This document shows, piece by piece, positions 1 through 8,128 of a stretch of 64,000 bases of DNA. Numbering within the stretch: position 1 is the stretch's first letter; each line of letters begins with the position of its first letter. The position numbers were made by a program, and so were the translations under genes. Below the pieces are notes generated by a model. That model did no database searches and was not told where the DNA came from. It worked only from the letters and a program-made list of their open reading frames with translations. Source of the stretch: Sphingorhabdus lacus (GTDB lineage: Bacteria; Pseudomonadota; Alphaproteobacteria; Sphingomonadales; Sphingomonadaceae); the NCBI RefSeq assembly GCF_009768975.1, contig NZ_CP035733.1, positions 3,268,001-3,332,000 of the forward strand, read 5' to 3'.

Positions 1-1248
1 CAGTCGGGCGCTTTGCGGGACTTTGCTGCGGTCCAGCCGAGCACCGGTAAATTCGACGTGAAAGAAATTTTCGCCGAACTAAACGCACCGATCCTGGCCG
101 ATATGCCTTTTGCACATCTGCTGTCCTTCTCGGCGGCAATCCGTCTGTCCGACTATTCGACAATCGGAAAAACGACGACATGGAAGGTGGACGGAATCTA
201 CGCGCCTATACCCGACGTCCGTTTTCGTGGGTCCTATTCGCAAGCCGTGCGGGCGCCTAATATTGGCGAGCTTTTCTCTCCCCAATCGGGAACCTTCGCA
301 TTTGTGACCGATCCTTGCGATGTCACCCGGCTCAATGACGGAACACAGTTCCGTCAGGCAAATTGTACGGCAATTCTGTCCGGCCTTGGCCTGACACCTG
401 CGCAGATTGCGACCTTCAGTCCGTCGACCGATGCACAGGCGACTACGTCACGACGTGGCCTTGCCGGTGGCAATCCGGGTTTGAGCGAGGAAGAAGCGAA
501 AACATGGACAGCAGGTGTCGTTTTACGCCCCAGCTTCATCCCGGGTCTGTCGATGAGCTTCGATTGGTACAATATCCGTATCAAGGGAGCGATCAACACG
601 CCAAGCGCAACCGAAGTAGCGGAATTGTGCGTTGATCAGCCAACTATCGACAATGTGTTCTGTCAGAATATCTTCCGCGCCACAGGAACCGGGTTCGTAC
701 TGGGCGATGGCAACGATCCGCTGCAACGCAACGGTTTCATTGTTGGACCCGAAAACGTAGCGGCATTCGAGACAGCGGGCGGCGATTTCACGATCAATTA
801 CCGCATGCCAACGGACAATATCGGTACGTTCAACGTCAACCTGACCGGGGGTTACCTAGACAAGATAACGTTTGTCCCAACGGTGGGAGCCGACGTTGAT
901 GATGACACTTTGGAGGCATACAACCCCCGCTGGCGTGGATCTGCGAGCCTCGACTGGCAATTGGGTGGGTTCAACATCAACTATGGTGTGAACTATTTCA
1001 GCAAGACACGTCGTTTCACCACCGAGCAGCTTGCGGCCAACCCGGATCTGTCCGATCCCCGCTTCTTCTACTTCAAGGAGCGTTGGGAGCATGATGTTCG
1101 GCTCGCCTATGATGTTGATGACAAGTTCACCTTCTATGGGGGCGTAAACAATATCTTCGACGAGAAACCGGCCTTCGACCAACTCAGCTACCCGATCTCT
1201 TCGGGTGTGGGCCGTTTCCTATATGTCGGTGCGAAAGTAACGATGTAA
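1..1248 (+). CDS. TonB-dependent receptor, C-terminal part (gene cut by window start)
   Basis: This is the beta-barrel end of an outer-membrane TonB-dependent receptor, which would take up a siderophore or other large substrate using TonB energy. The frame is open from the first base, so signal peptide, TonB box and plug lie outside the window. The motif SYSQAVRAPNIGELFSP is typical of the family's barrel, followed by alternating strands such as WRGSASLDWQLGG. Two cysteine pairs (around DPCD/QANC and ELCV/VFCQ) suggest disulfides in extracellular loops. The protein ends in VGAKVTM rather than the usual terminal Phe. The substrate cannot be read from the sequence; the class II aldolase and [2Fe-2S] genes just downstream suggest a catabolic locus. 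Confidence 0.9.
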   Translation, partial: QSGALRDFAAVQPSTGKFDVKEIFAELNAPILADMPFAHLLSFSAAIRLSDYSTIGKTTTWKVDGIYAPIPDVRFRGSYSQAVRAPNIGELFSPQSGTFAFVTDPCDVTRLNDGTQFRQANCTAILSGLGLTPAQIATFSPSTDAQATTSRRGLAGGNPGLSEEEAKTWTAGVVLRPSFIPGLSMSFDWYNIRIKGAINTPSATEVAELCVDQPTIDNVFCQNIFRATGTGFVLGDGNDPLQRNGFIVGPENVAAFETAGGDFTINYRMPTDNIGTFNVNLTGGYLDKITFVPTVGADVDDDTLEAYNPRWRGSASLDWQLGGFNINYGVNYFSKTRRFTTEQLAANPDLSDPRFFYFKERWEHDVRLAYDVDDKFTFYGGVNNIFDEKPAFDQLSYPISSGVGRFLYVGAKVTM

Positions 1249-1263
1249 CGACATAGCCTTGCC

Positions 1264-1318
1264 CTCGCTCTCCTTTCATTTCATAATGCAACGCAAATGA
1301 AATGAAGAGGAGAGCGAG
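1264..1318 (+). promoter_or_regulatory. long inverted repeat sequestering the ribosome binding site of the class II aldolase gene
   Basis: The left arm (1264-1283) pairs with the right arm (1298-1318) over 20 bp with a single bulged G at 1307 and a 14-nt loop. The right arm contains AGGAG (1308-1312), the Shine-Dalgarno of the gene starting at 1320. No T-run follows, so a simple intrinsic terminator is unlikely. It could control translation, act as an RNase processing site, or stabilise the 3' end of the receptor transcript. Confidence 0.8.
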
Positions 1319-1319
1319 C

Positions 1320-2084
1320 ATGGCCACCCAGCTGAAAGCAAATAGTAAATATAGCGAAGCCGAATGGACCGCACGGCAGGAACTTGCCGCCTGCTACCGT
1401 ATCTTCGCGATGTTTGGCTGGGACGAACTTGTCTTCAACCATATTACCGTCAAGGTTCCGGATGAAGAAGGCGCATTCCTTATCAATCCATTCGGCATGC
1501 ATTTTGGCGAAATTACCGCCTCCAGCCTGATCAAGATCGACATCGACGGTAACAAACTGGATGCCGACAATCCTTGGCATGTAAACAAGGCCGGCTTTGT
1601 TCAGCATAGCCTATTCCACCGCACATTGCCCGATGCACATGCGATCATTCACACCCATACCACCGCGACCGTGGCCGTTTGCTCGCTCGAAGGTGGATTG
1701 CAGCCGGTGAACTTCTATGCCTGCAATTTCATGGGGCAATTGGCCTATCATGATTTCGAAGGCGTTACCGTACGTGAAGAAGAAGGCGTGCGCCTCGTCG
1801 AGCATCTGGGTGACAAGCGCATATTGATGCTGCGCAATCATGGTCCGGTTGTCATGGGCAAAAGCCTGCCTGACGCGTTCATCAAATATTGGGCTCTGCA
1901 GCGCGCGTGCGAGCATCAGATAGCAACCATGCAGATGGGCAAGCCGATTCCGGTTTCGAATGACGTGATCGCTGTGCATCAACGCGACCTTTATATGGCA
2001 ACGCCACCCGGTGGTTCGGGACGTGTCGAATTTGATGCGATGGTCCGCAAGGTCGACCAGATTGATAAAAGCTGGCGCGATTGA
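1320..2084 (+). CDS. class II aldolase/adducin family protein
   Basis: This 254-residue cytoplasmic protein belongs to the class II aldolase/adducin fold, whose members use a Zn ion held by three His to cleave sugar phosphates or to act as decarboxylases or epimerases. The metal ligands are visible as His111 and His113 (IIHTHT) and His174 (LRNHGP). An ATG at 1302 is also in frame, but ATG 1320 has a good AGGAG 7 nt upstream and gives the usual family length. The ribosome binding site lies inside the hairpin at 1264-1318. The [2Fe-2S] gene follows 31 bp later and is probably co-transcribed. Exact substrate unknown. Confidence 0.88.
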   Translation: MATQLKANSKYSEAEWTARQELAACYRIFAMFGWDELVFNHITVKVPDEEGAFLINPFGMHFGEITASSLIKIDIDGNKLDADNPWHVNKAGFVQHSLFHRTLPDAHAIIHTHTTATVAVCSLEGGLQPVNFYACNFMGQLAYHDFEGVTVREEEGVRLVEHLGDKRILMLRNHGPVVMGKSLPDAFIKYWALQRACEHQIATMQMGKPIPVSNDVIAVHQRDLYMATPPGGSGRVEFDAMVRKVDQIDKSWRD

Positions 2085-2115
2085 TTACTGGGCAATCAGC
2101 CTCTAGCGCCGTTCC

Positions 2116-2655
2116 ATGACCAAATTCACCGTTAACGATCGTCCGGTCCAATATAAGATGGACCCCCAAACGCCGATGCTTTGGGCGTTGCGCGATGCGT
2201 CGAACCTGACAGGCACCAAATATGGATGCGGAACCGGGGATTGCGGCGCTTGCATGGTCGAAATTGACGGTGAAGCGATCCGATCCTGCCTCGTTACCAT
2301 CGCTGAAGCAGAAGGTCGCTTTGTTACGACAATTGAAGGTTTGAGCCGGGATCGGAGCCACCCGATTCAACAGGCTTTTGTTGCTGGAAATGTTCCCCAT
2401 TGTGGATTTTGTATTCCGGGCATTGTCATGGCGGCGTCGGTGTTGTTGAAAAAGAGCAGCGATCCGACCGATGACGAAATCAACGCAGCGATTACCAATC
2501 TCTGCCGCTGTGGGAGTTACCCCCGCTTGCGCGACGCGATCAAGCGTGCAGGCCGGGTGATGCGCGGCGAAGAGCGGATTGCTGCAGCGCCGCCACCCGG
2601 AATTACCCCTGAGGATGCGGCGCGGGCCGTGCCTGCGTTGACGGTAACGGAATAG
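2116..2655 (+). CDS. (2Fe-2S)-binding protein, small subunit of a molybdenum hydroxylase (isoquinoline 1-oxidoreductase alpha type)
   Basis: The protein has 179 residues and both cluster domains of the xanthine dehydrogenase/IorA small subunit. The plant-ferredoxin-like site is Cys38, Cys43, Cys46 and Cys58 (CGTGDCGAC). The helical-domain site is Cys96, Cys99, Cys130 and Cys132 (CGFC, CRCGSYPR). Such subunits pass electrons from a large molybdopterin subunit. No large-subunit gene lies next to it: a serine hydrolase follows and the class II aldolase precedes. It carries a Pro/Ala-rich tail after about residue 155. It may pair with a distant IorB-like subunit or be an orphan. Confidence 0.88.
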   Translation: MTKFTVNDRPVQYKMDPQTPMLWALRDASNLTGTKYGCGTGDCGACMVEIDGEAIRSCLVTIAEAEGRFVTTIEGLSRDRSHPIQQAFVAGNVPHCGFCIPGIVMAASVLLKKSSDPTDDEINAAITNLCRCGSYPRLRDAIKRAGRVMRGEERIAAAPPPGITPEDAARAVPALTVTE

Positions 2656-2839
2656 AGGTTAAACCTCCCGCTTGTAATCCCACTCGGTCGGCGCAGTGCA
2701 AGGCGGCTTTTGTCTTGCGATATCGCGGATTGGTCGAAGCCGGATTTTACGTTTACAGTTGTAATCCTAACTTCCCTCTGGTTGCGTCTGGTAATGCTGC
2801 GCTTCTGTCGTCGCCACAAAAAGGGAAGGTCGAAAATCT

Positions 2840-4414
2840 ATGCCTCTTTCATTTTGGACATCGGGCAGGATACCGCTCTGCGGAGCCGTTTGGCTGGCCA
2901 TGGCTTCTTTTGCCATTCCGGCACCAGCGCTGGCAGAACCGGCAAGGCAGGATCAGCAGGCGGAATTTGATATCTATGTCGAAAAGGCGATGGCGAAATG
3001 GGGCGTCCCCGGCGTCGCCATCGGTTTATTGCAGGATGGAAAAATTGTTCGTGTCAAAGGCTATGGCGTCAAAAAATTTGGCGAAGCCGAAAGGGTTGAT
3101 GGCGATACGCTATTTGCCATCGCGTCGCTGACAAAGGCCTTTACGGCTGCCGCTATTGCAACATTGTCGGACGAAGAGAGACTGAGTTTCGACGATCCGG
3201 TGATCAAATATCTGCCCGATCTGAAGCTCTATGATTCAAAGGTGACTGCCGAAGTCACGATACGCGATCTGTTGGCGCAGCGAACCTGTTTGCAGTCCAA
3301 GGACCTGCTCACTTGGGATTCGCCCTTCAGCCGCGAAGAGACGCGACGTCGCCTGCAATATCTCCCTCCAGCCTGCTCTTTCCGGGACCGGTTCGTATAC
3401 AACAATATCAACTATGTGTTGGCGGGGGACGCCAGTGCCGCTGCGGCAGGGAGCAGCTGGCAAGCGCTCATAAAGAACCGGCTGCTTGTGCCGCTGGACA
3501 TGAATAACAGCGCCACCTCTTCAGCAGAGGCTGCCAGAGCCCGGAACCTTGCATCTCCGCATATCAAAACGGGAGGCAAGCTGCGCCTATTGCCGCTTTA
3601 TGATGAAGGCATATCGGCTCCGGCCGGGGCGATCCATTCAACCGCCGCCGATATGGCGCGTTGGGTGGAGCTATTGCTGGGCGGTGGGGCTTATCTTGGG
3701 AAGACGATATGGAGTCCGACCGCGCATGCGGCAATGCTCGGTGAGCAAATGGCGGTGCGACCTGGCCCGCGAGACGCCGGCGAACCGCCGACGCCCATTG
3801 CCGCAGCCTACGGCTTTGGCTGGGGTGTCGGTGAATATCGCGGCCGACGCTTTGTCGAACATACCGGGCAAAGTGATGGCATGTATGCAATGGTTGCGAT
3901 GATGCCCAATGACAGGCTCGGGATAGTTGTCCTGACCAACAGCAGCATGGTGGGCTTGCCCGAAGCATTAGCCTATCATTGGCTGGATGACCAGCTGGGC
4001 GTTCCGGAATTTGACTGGATAGGAACGCTCTATGCGCGGGCCAAAGAGTCGAACGACGCGATCGATATTGATAATGTTACGCGCGATGTTCTGCGAAAGG
4101 CGGGCACCAAGCCCTCGCTTCCGGCAACAGGCTATGCCGGGGTCTATCGGCAGGACCTGCTGGGCGATGTGACCGTTATTACTGCAAAAAATGGTGAAAT
4201 GTCGATCCGCTTTCTGACAAAGACCGGCCGGCTGAAGCACTGGCAGGATGACATGTTCCAGATCGATTGGGGTGGTGATCCCTATTACACCATGACTTCG
4301 TCCTTTGTGACGTTCCAAATCGGTGTCGACAAACAGCCGATTTCGCTGAAAATTGGCGGCGATGAAGAGACATTTGTGCGCTCAGGATCTGCGCGCATTC
4401 GGCCAAAGCACTGA
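2840..4414 (+). CDS. serine hydrolase, beta-lactamase class C/penicillin-binding family, with C-terminal extension
   Basis: The 524-residue precursor has a signal peptide (about 1-32, ending APALA), so it acts in the periplasm or is secreted. The acyl-enzyme residues of the class C beta-lactamase/esterase fold are present: S96-L-T-K99, the YxN motif at Y187-N-N189, and His341-T-Gly343 in place of KTG. A C-terminal beta-rich domain of about 110 residues (from roughly 415) resembles the DUF3471-type extension. HTG instead of KTG is more common in esterases and D-aminopeptidases than in true beta-lactamases, so antibiotic hydrolysis should not be assumed. A plausible Shine-Dalgarno (AAGGGAAGG) lies upstream. 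Confidence 0.87.
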   Translation: MPLSFWTSGRIPLCGAVWLAMASFAIPAPALAEPARQDQQAEFDIYVEKAMAKWGVPGVAIGLLQDGKIVRVKGYGVKKFGEAERVDGDTLFAIASLTKAFTAAAIATLSDEERLSFDDPVIKYLPDLKLYDSKVTAEVTIRDLLAQRTCLQSKDLLTWDSPFSREETRRRLQYLPPACSFRDRFVYNNINYVLAGDASAAAAGSSWQALIKNRLLVPLDMNNSATSSAEAARARNLASPHIKTGGKLRLLPLYDEGISAPAGAIHSTAADMARWVELLLGGGAYLGKTIWSPTAHAAMLGEQMAVRPGPRDAGEPPTPIAAAYGFGWGVGEYRGRRFVEHTGQSDGMYAMVAMMPNDRLGIVVLTNSSMVGLPEALAYHWLDDQLGVPEFDWIGTLYARAKESNDAIDIDNVTRDVLRKAGTKPSLPATGYAGVYRQDLLGDVTVITAKNGEMSIRFLTKTGRLKHWQDDMFQIDWGGDPYYTMTSSFVTFQIGVDKQPISLKIGGDEETFVRSGSARIRPKH

Positions 4415-4436
4415 CGCAGCAATTCGGGATAAGCGT

Positions 4437-5021
4437 CTATTGCTCCAACTCGATGTCCCAATAGAGCCAGTCGTGCCACGTCTCGTGCAGGTGGTTTGGC
4501 GGGAAGGCGCGGCCCCGGTCCTGAAGCTGCCAGCTCGTTGGACGGATGGCCGCCATGTTGAGTTGCATATGCGCCTGCTTGGGTGTGCGTCCGCCTTTTT
4601 TGAGGTTGCATGGCAAACAGGCGGTGGTGACATTTTCCCAGCTGGTAATCCCGCCCAATCGGCGCGGGATGACGTGGTCGAAGGTCAGATTGTCACCCGA
4701 TCCGCAATATTGGCATTCAAACTTGTCGCGCAGAAACAGGTTGAAACGGGTGAAAGCGGGATATTCAGACGGCTTCACATATTGACGAAGTGCGATCACC
4801 GACGGGATTTTCATATCGAGGCTGGGGCTGTGCACGTGCCGGTCGTAGCTCGACACAATATCGACCTTGTCGAGGAATACTGCCTTGATTGCGGTTTGCC
4901 ACGGCCACAGGCTCAGCGGATAGTAACTGAGCGGGGTATAATCAGCATTCAGCACCAGCGCCGGGCAATTTTCAGGATGCCGTGCCCTGCCAGCTGCTTC
5001 GAAAGTTCCGGTATGCAACAT
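4437..5021 (-). CDS. HNH endonuclease
   Basis: This 194-residue protein has a complete HNH module: Cys103/Cys106 (CQYC), Asp115-His116 (FDHVIPR), Asn130 and Cys135/Cys138 (CLPC). The paired cysteines form the structural zinc site and His116 the catalytic metal site. A conserved N-terminal region (LVLNADYTPLSYYPLSLWPW) is typical of a free-standing bacterial HNH family. Nothing around it looks like a mobile element or restriction system, so a housekeeping DNA-repair role is more likely than invasion. It is divergent from gluQ and convergent with the serine hydrolase. Confidence 0.9.
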   Translation of the reverse strand: MLHTGTFEAAGRARHPENCPALVLNADYTPLSYYPLSLWPWQTAIKAVFLDKVDIVSSYDRHVHSPSLDMKIPSVIALRQYVKPSEYPAFTRFNLFLRDKFECQYCGSGDNLTFDHVIPRRLGGITSWENVTTACLPCNLKKGGRTPKQAHMQLNMAAIRPTSWQLQDRGRAFPPNHLHETWHDWLYWDIELEQ

Positions 5022-5139
5022 AAGTCAGACCTTCTCCCCTGTTGTCATAGCCGTTTTAACCCTATGGGCGTTACAGCATTTTGACATTTGCCAACCTATT
5101 TGCACATATTGTGACGTCAAGAGGGCAAAAACACATAAT

Positions 5140-6024
5140 ATGGTATTTTTACCGATCATTGAACGCCCCACCGCGGTTCCGGTGCGCACGCGATTTGCAC
5201 CCAGTCCCAATGGCGCGCTGCATTTGGGGCATGCCTTCTCCGCCCTGTGTGCCCGTGACTTTGCTCATTCGCATGGTGGGCAATTCCTGTTGCGGATTGA
5301 GGATATTGACGGCACCCGGAGCAGGCCGGAACATATCACAGCAATTTTAGCGGATTTAGATTGGCTGTCGCTCATTCCCGACGAGCCTGTCAGCTATCAG
5401 TCCAGAAACATGGAACGCTACCAACGGGCGCTTGACGAATTAAAAGCACTTGGACTGCTTTACCGGTGCACCTGTACCCGCAGCGATATTTTGGCGGCGT
5501 TGAAACAGACGCCGGTATCGCATGGCCCTGACGGCCCACATTATCCCGGAACATGCCGTAACCGGAGAATCGACCCGGCCAAGCCCTTCTGCTGGCGAAT
5601 CGATATGGCAAAGGCTTTGGTGATGACCGGACCCATCCAATGGACGGACATGGTCGCGGGCACGCATTTTGCCGACCCCTTGCAGTTCGGGGATGTCGTT
5701 CTTTGGCGGAAAGATGCGCCCGCGTCGTACCATCTGGCGGCAACGGTCGACGATGCGGCAGACGGCATAAGCCATGTTGTCCGGGGACTAGACCTATTTG
5801 CATACACCGCCATCCACCGTGTTTTGCAGCAATTGCTGGACCTTCCGGTACCACAATATTGGCATCACCGCCTCTTGGTGGACGACAGCGGACAGAAATT
5901 GGCGAAGAGCAAATCCTCGCCACCGCTTTCTGCCCGCCGCGTTGCTGGTGAAGACGGACGGCTATTGATCGATAATTTGCATCAAGGGGTGCTACCGCTT
6001 GGCATTTCGCTGTCGAGCGCCTAG
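5140..6024 (+). CDS. gluQ: glutamyl-Q tRNA(Asp) synthetase
   Basis: GluQ-RS attaches glutamate to the queuosine base at position 34 of tRNA(Asp). The 294-residue protein has only the catalytic half of a glutamyl-tRNA synthetase and no anticodon-binding domain. The HIGH-type motif is PSPNGALHLGH (21-31). Zinc ligands are likely Cys110, Cys112 and Cys139 with Tyr135. The KMSKS equivalent is KLAKS (253-257). Length and missing C-terminal domain separate it from GltX. Starting at ATG 5140 keeps a few non-conserved residues before the core; a later start is possible but less likely. Confidence 0.92.
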   Translation: MVFLPIIERPTAVPVRTRFAPSPNGALHLGHAFSALCARDFAHSHGGQFLLRIEDIDGTRSRPEHITAILADLDWLSLIPDEPVSYQSRNMERYQRALDELKALGLLYRCTCTRSDILAALKQTPVSHGPDGPHYPGTCRNRRIDPAKPFCWRIDMAKALVMTGPIQWTDMVAGTHFADPLQFGDVVLWRKDAPASYHLAATVDDAADGISHVVRGLDLFAYTAIHRVLQQLLDLPVPQYWHHRLLVDDSGQKLAKSKSSPPLSARRVAGEDGRLLIDNLHQGVLPLGISLSSA

Positions 6025-6065
6025 ATAGGCCCGAGGGGTATCAACCCCGTAAGGACATTCTCCCA

Positions 6066-6293
6066 ATGACTATTTTGCTGGTACTCTTGATTATCGCTTC
6101 GGCAGGTGCGGTTGCTTTTGCGCTTGTTCGTGGTCTGCATGCCTTTGCGAATATGCGCCCGACCGAATTGGACAAAGACGGAATTCCGCAATCGCTCGCC
6201 ATGCAAAACAAGATGATGTTTGCGCGCGTGAAGTGGCAGGCCATTACGGTCATGCTTGTCGTGGTTCTCTTGCTTGTTGCGGGTGCGCAATAA
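6066..6293 (+). CDS. twin-transmembrane (HIG1-like) small protein
   Basis: The 75-residue protein has two hydrophobic helices (about 2-22 and 53-73) joined by a charged loop containing LAMQNKMMFARVKWQA. This matches the HIG1-type small membrane proteins that in alphaproteobacteria often sit just before the cobalamin adenosyltransferase gene, as here (18 bp gap). HIG1 relatives are linked to respiratory complexes; any such role here is inference from family. Confidence 0.8.
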   Translation: MTILLVLLIIASAGAVAFALVRGLHAFANMRPTELDKDGIPQSLAMQNKMMFARVKWQAITVMLVVVLLLVAGAQ

Positions 6294-6311
6294 GCCATTG
6301 CGTGATCCGAC

Positions 6312-6893
6312 ATGGTTAAACTGAACAAGATTTACACGCGCACCGGCGACGACGGCACAACAGGCTTGGTTGACGGGTCGCGTGTATCCAAATCCAACGC
6401 CCGGCTCCATGCAATTGGCGAAATTGACGAAGCCAATTGTGCTTTGGGTGTTGCCGTTCAGTGTCTGGAATCGGACGAGGGTCAAACGACTTTGGTCAGT
6501 GATCTTCGCCGTATCCAGAATGACCTTTTCGATCTTGGTGCCGATATCGCAACGCCGGGGTCGAGTTTTGAGCCGTCACCTATGGAATTGCGGATCGTTC
6601 CTGCGCAAGTTGAATGGCTAGAGGCGGCCATTGACCGGGCGAATGAGCAATTGCCGCCACTCACCAGTTTCATTCTGCCTGGCGGAAGCATGGCAGCGGC
6701 GCATATGCATATGGCACGGGCGATTTCGCGCCGTGCCGAACGCGCCCTTGTCGCGGCTTCGCAATCGGTCAGCATCAATCCGCACGCCCTGGAATATGTT
6801 AACCGGCTGTCGGATTATCTCTTTGTTCTGTGCCGCGTGATCAATGCATCACGAAATGGCGATATATTGTGGGTTCCGGGCGCGTCGCGATGA
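6312..6893 (+). CDS. cob(I)alamin adenosyltransferase, PduO type
   Basis: The enzyme transfers the adenosyl group of ATP to cob(I)alamin to make coenzyme B12. The 193-residue protein has the N-terminal ATP-binding motif YTRTGDDGTTGL (8-19), then GEIDEANCALG, and a C-terminal SRRAERALVAA...LEYVNRLSDYLFVLCR stretch typical of PduO-type enzymes. The stop codon overlaps the egtB start (ATGA), so the two are translationally coupled. Confidence 0.93.
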   Translation: MVKLNKIYTRTGDDGTTGLVDGSRVSKSNARLHAIGEIDEANCALGVAVQCLESDEGQTTLVSDLRRIQNDLFDLGADIATPGSSFEPSPMELRIVPAQVEWLEAAIDRANEQLPPLTSFILPGGSMAAAHMHMARAISRRAERALVAASQSVSINPHALEYVNRLSDYLFVLCRVINASRNGDILWVPGASR

Positions 6894-8128
6894 CGCGCAA
6901 CCTTCGTGACCGGTTTTTTGCCGCACGTAAACTGACCGTCGATTTGGTCAAACCGCTTTCCGATGCGGATGCTACCGTCCAATCTATGCCGGATGCGTCC
7001 CCGGCTAAATGGCATCTGGCGCATGTGACATGGTTCCTCGAAAGCTTCATCCTGCGGGACCATGTCCCCGGATACCGGGCGTTTGACGACAGCTTCGCCT
7101 ATCTGTTCAACAGCTATTATGAAGCCGAAGGCGCACGGCATTCGCGCGCGGCGCGCGGGTTGATCACACGACCCTCGCTTGTCGAAGTGCACGCCTATCG
7201 CGCCCATGTCGAAGCCGCGCTGGATGCGCACTGGAACAATCTTCCCGAATCAGCATTGGCATTGCTGGAGCTTGGCATTCAGCACGAGCAACAACATCAG
7301 GAATTGCTGCTGACCGATATCTTGCACCTTTTTTCGCAAAACCCGACCTATCCTGCTTATTGGCCGGAGCCGGTCGTGCGGGCCGTACCGGACGCTCAAG
7401 CGCCTGCCGCACGTTGGGTTTCAGGTCCGTCCGGGATGCAACTCATCGGACATGGCGGCTCAACCTTTGCCTTCGATTGTGAGGGGCCACGCCACGAAGT
7501 TTTTTTGCAACCTTTCGCGCTATCGTCACGAACCGTGTCCAATGGTGAATGGATGCAGTTCATGAACGACAATGGATATGGCGAGCCGCGCCACTGGCTA
7601 TCCGACGGATGGGCCTGGGTGCAGCGCGAACATGTGGGCGCACCGCTTTATTGGCAGCAGGACCGGGATGGCCAGTGGTTGTCTTTCGGTTTGGATGGCT
7701 TGAGGGCCATCGACCTTAGTGCGCCGGTCACGCACATCAACCTTTTTGAAGCTGACGCCTATGCTAGCTGGGCCGATGCCCGTTTGCCGACCGAGGCGGA
7801 ATGGGAGGCCGCAGCGGAATCGCATGATGCGGCCGCGGGCAACCAACTGGATGCTGCGGGGCCTGTAAGGCCAAACGCGTCCCAAGCAGCTTCGCTATTC
7901 GGCAATGTCTGGCAATGGACGGGCAGCGCCTATCGTCCATATCCCGGTTTTCGCGCGGCCGATGGCGCGGTCGGCGAGTATAATGGCAAGTTCATGAGCG
8001 GACAGTTCGTCTTGCGTGGCGGCAGCTGCGCGACGCCGCGTGGCCATGTCCGTGCGAGCTATCGCAATTTCTTTTATCCGCACCAGCGTTGGCAGTTCAC
8101 CGGATTGCGGCTGGCCCGTGATGTCTGA
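6890..8128 (+). CDS. egtB: hercynine oxygenase (ergothioneine biosynthesis EgtB)
   Basis: EgtB is the non-haem iron enzyme that joins a thiol to hercynine using O2. The 412-residue protein has an N-terminal DinB-like helical domain with the iron ligands His45 (HLAHVTWF) and the pair His132/His136 (QHEQQHQE). It continues with a C-terminal formylglycine-generating-enzyme-like domain (from about 195; RLPTEAEWEAA, FGNVWQWT, GGSCATPRGHVRASYRNF). ATG 6890 overlaps the preceding stop by four bases and starts directly at the conserved domain, so it is preferred over upstream in-frame starts. The gene overlaps egtD, the preceding pathway step. Confidence 0.93.
   Translation: MTRNLRDRFFAARKLTVDLVKPLSDADATVQSMPDASPAKWHLAHVTWFLESFILRDHVPGYRAFDDSFAYLFNSYYEAEGARHSRAARGLITRPSLVEVHAYRAHVEAALDAHWNNLPESALALLELGIQHEQQHQELLLTDILHLFSQNPTYPAYWPEPVVRAVPDAQAPAARWVSGPSGMQLIGHGGSTFAFDCEGPRHEVFLQPFALSSRTVSNGEWMQFMNDNGYGEPRHWLSDGWAWVQREHVGAPLYWQQDRDGQWLSFGLDGLRAIDLSAPVTHINLFEADAYASWADARLPTEAEWEAAAESHDAAAGNQLDAAGPVRPNASQAASLFGNVWQWTGSAYRPYPGFRAADGAVGEYNGKFMSGQFVLRGGSCATPRGHVRASYRNFFYPHQRWQFTGLRLARDV

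Noticed and set aside
2840-4414. Antibiotic-resistance beta-lactamase
   Set aside because: It has HTG in place of KTG and a C-terminal extension, more like esterase/peptidase relatives; resistance is not supported.
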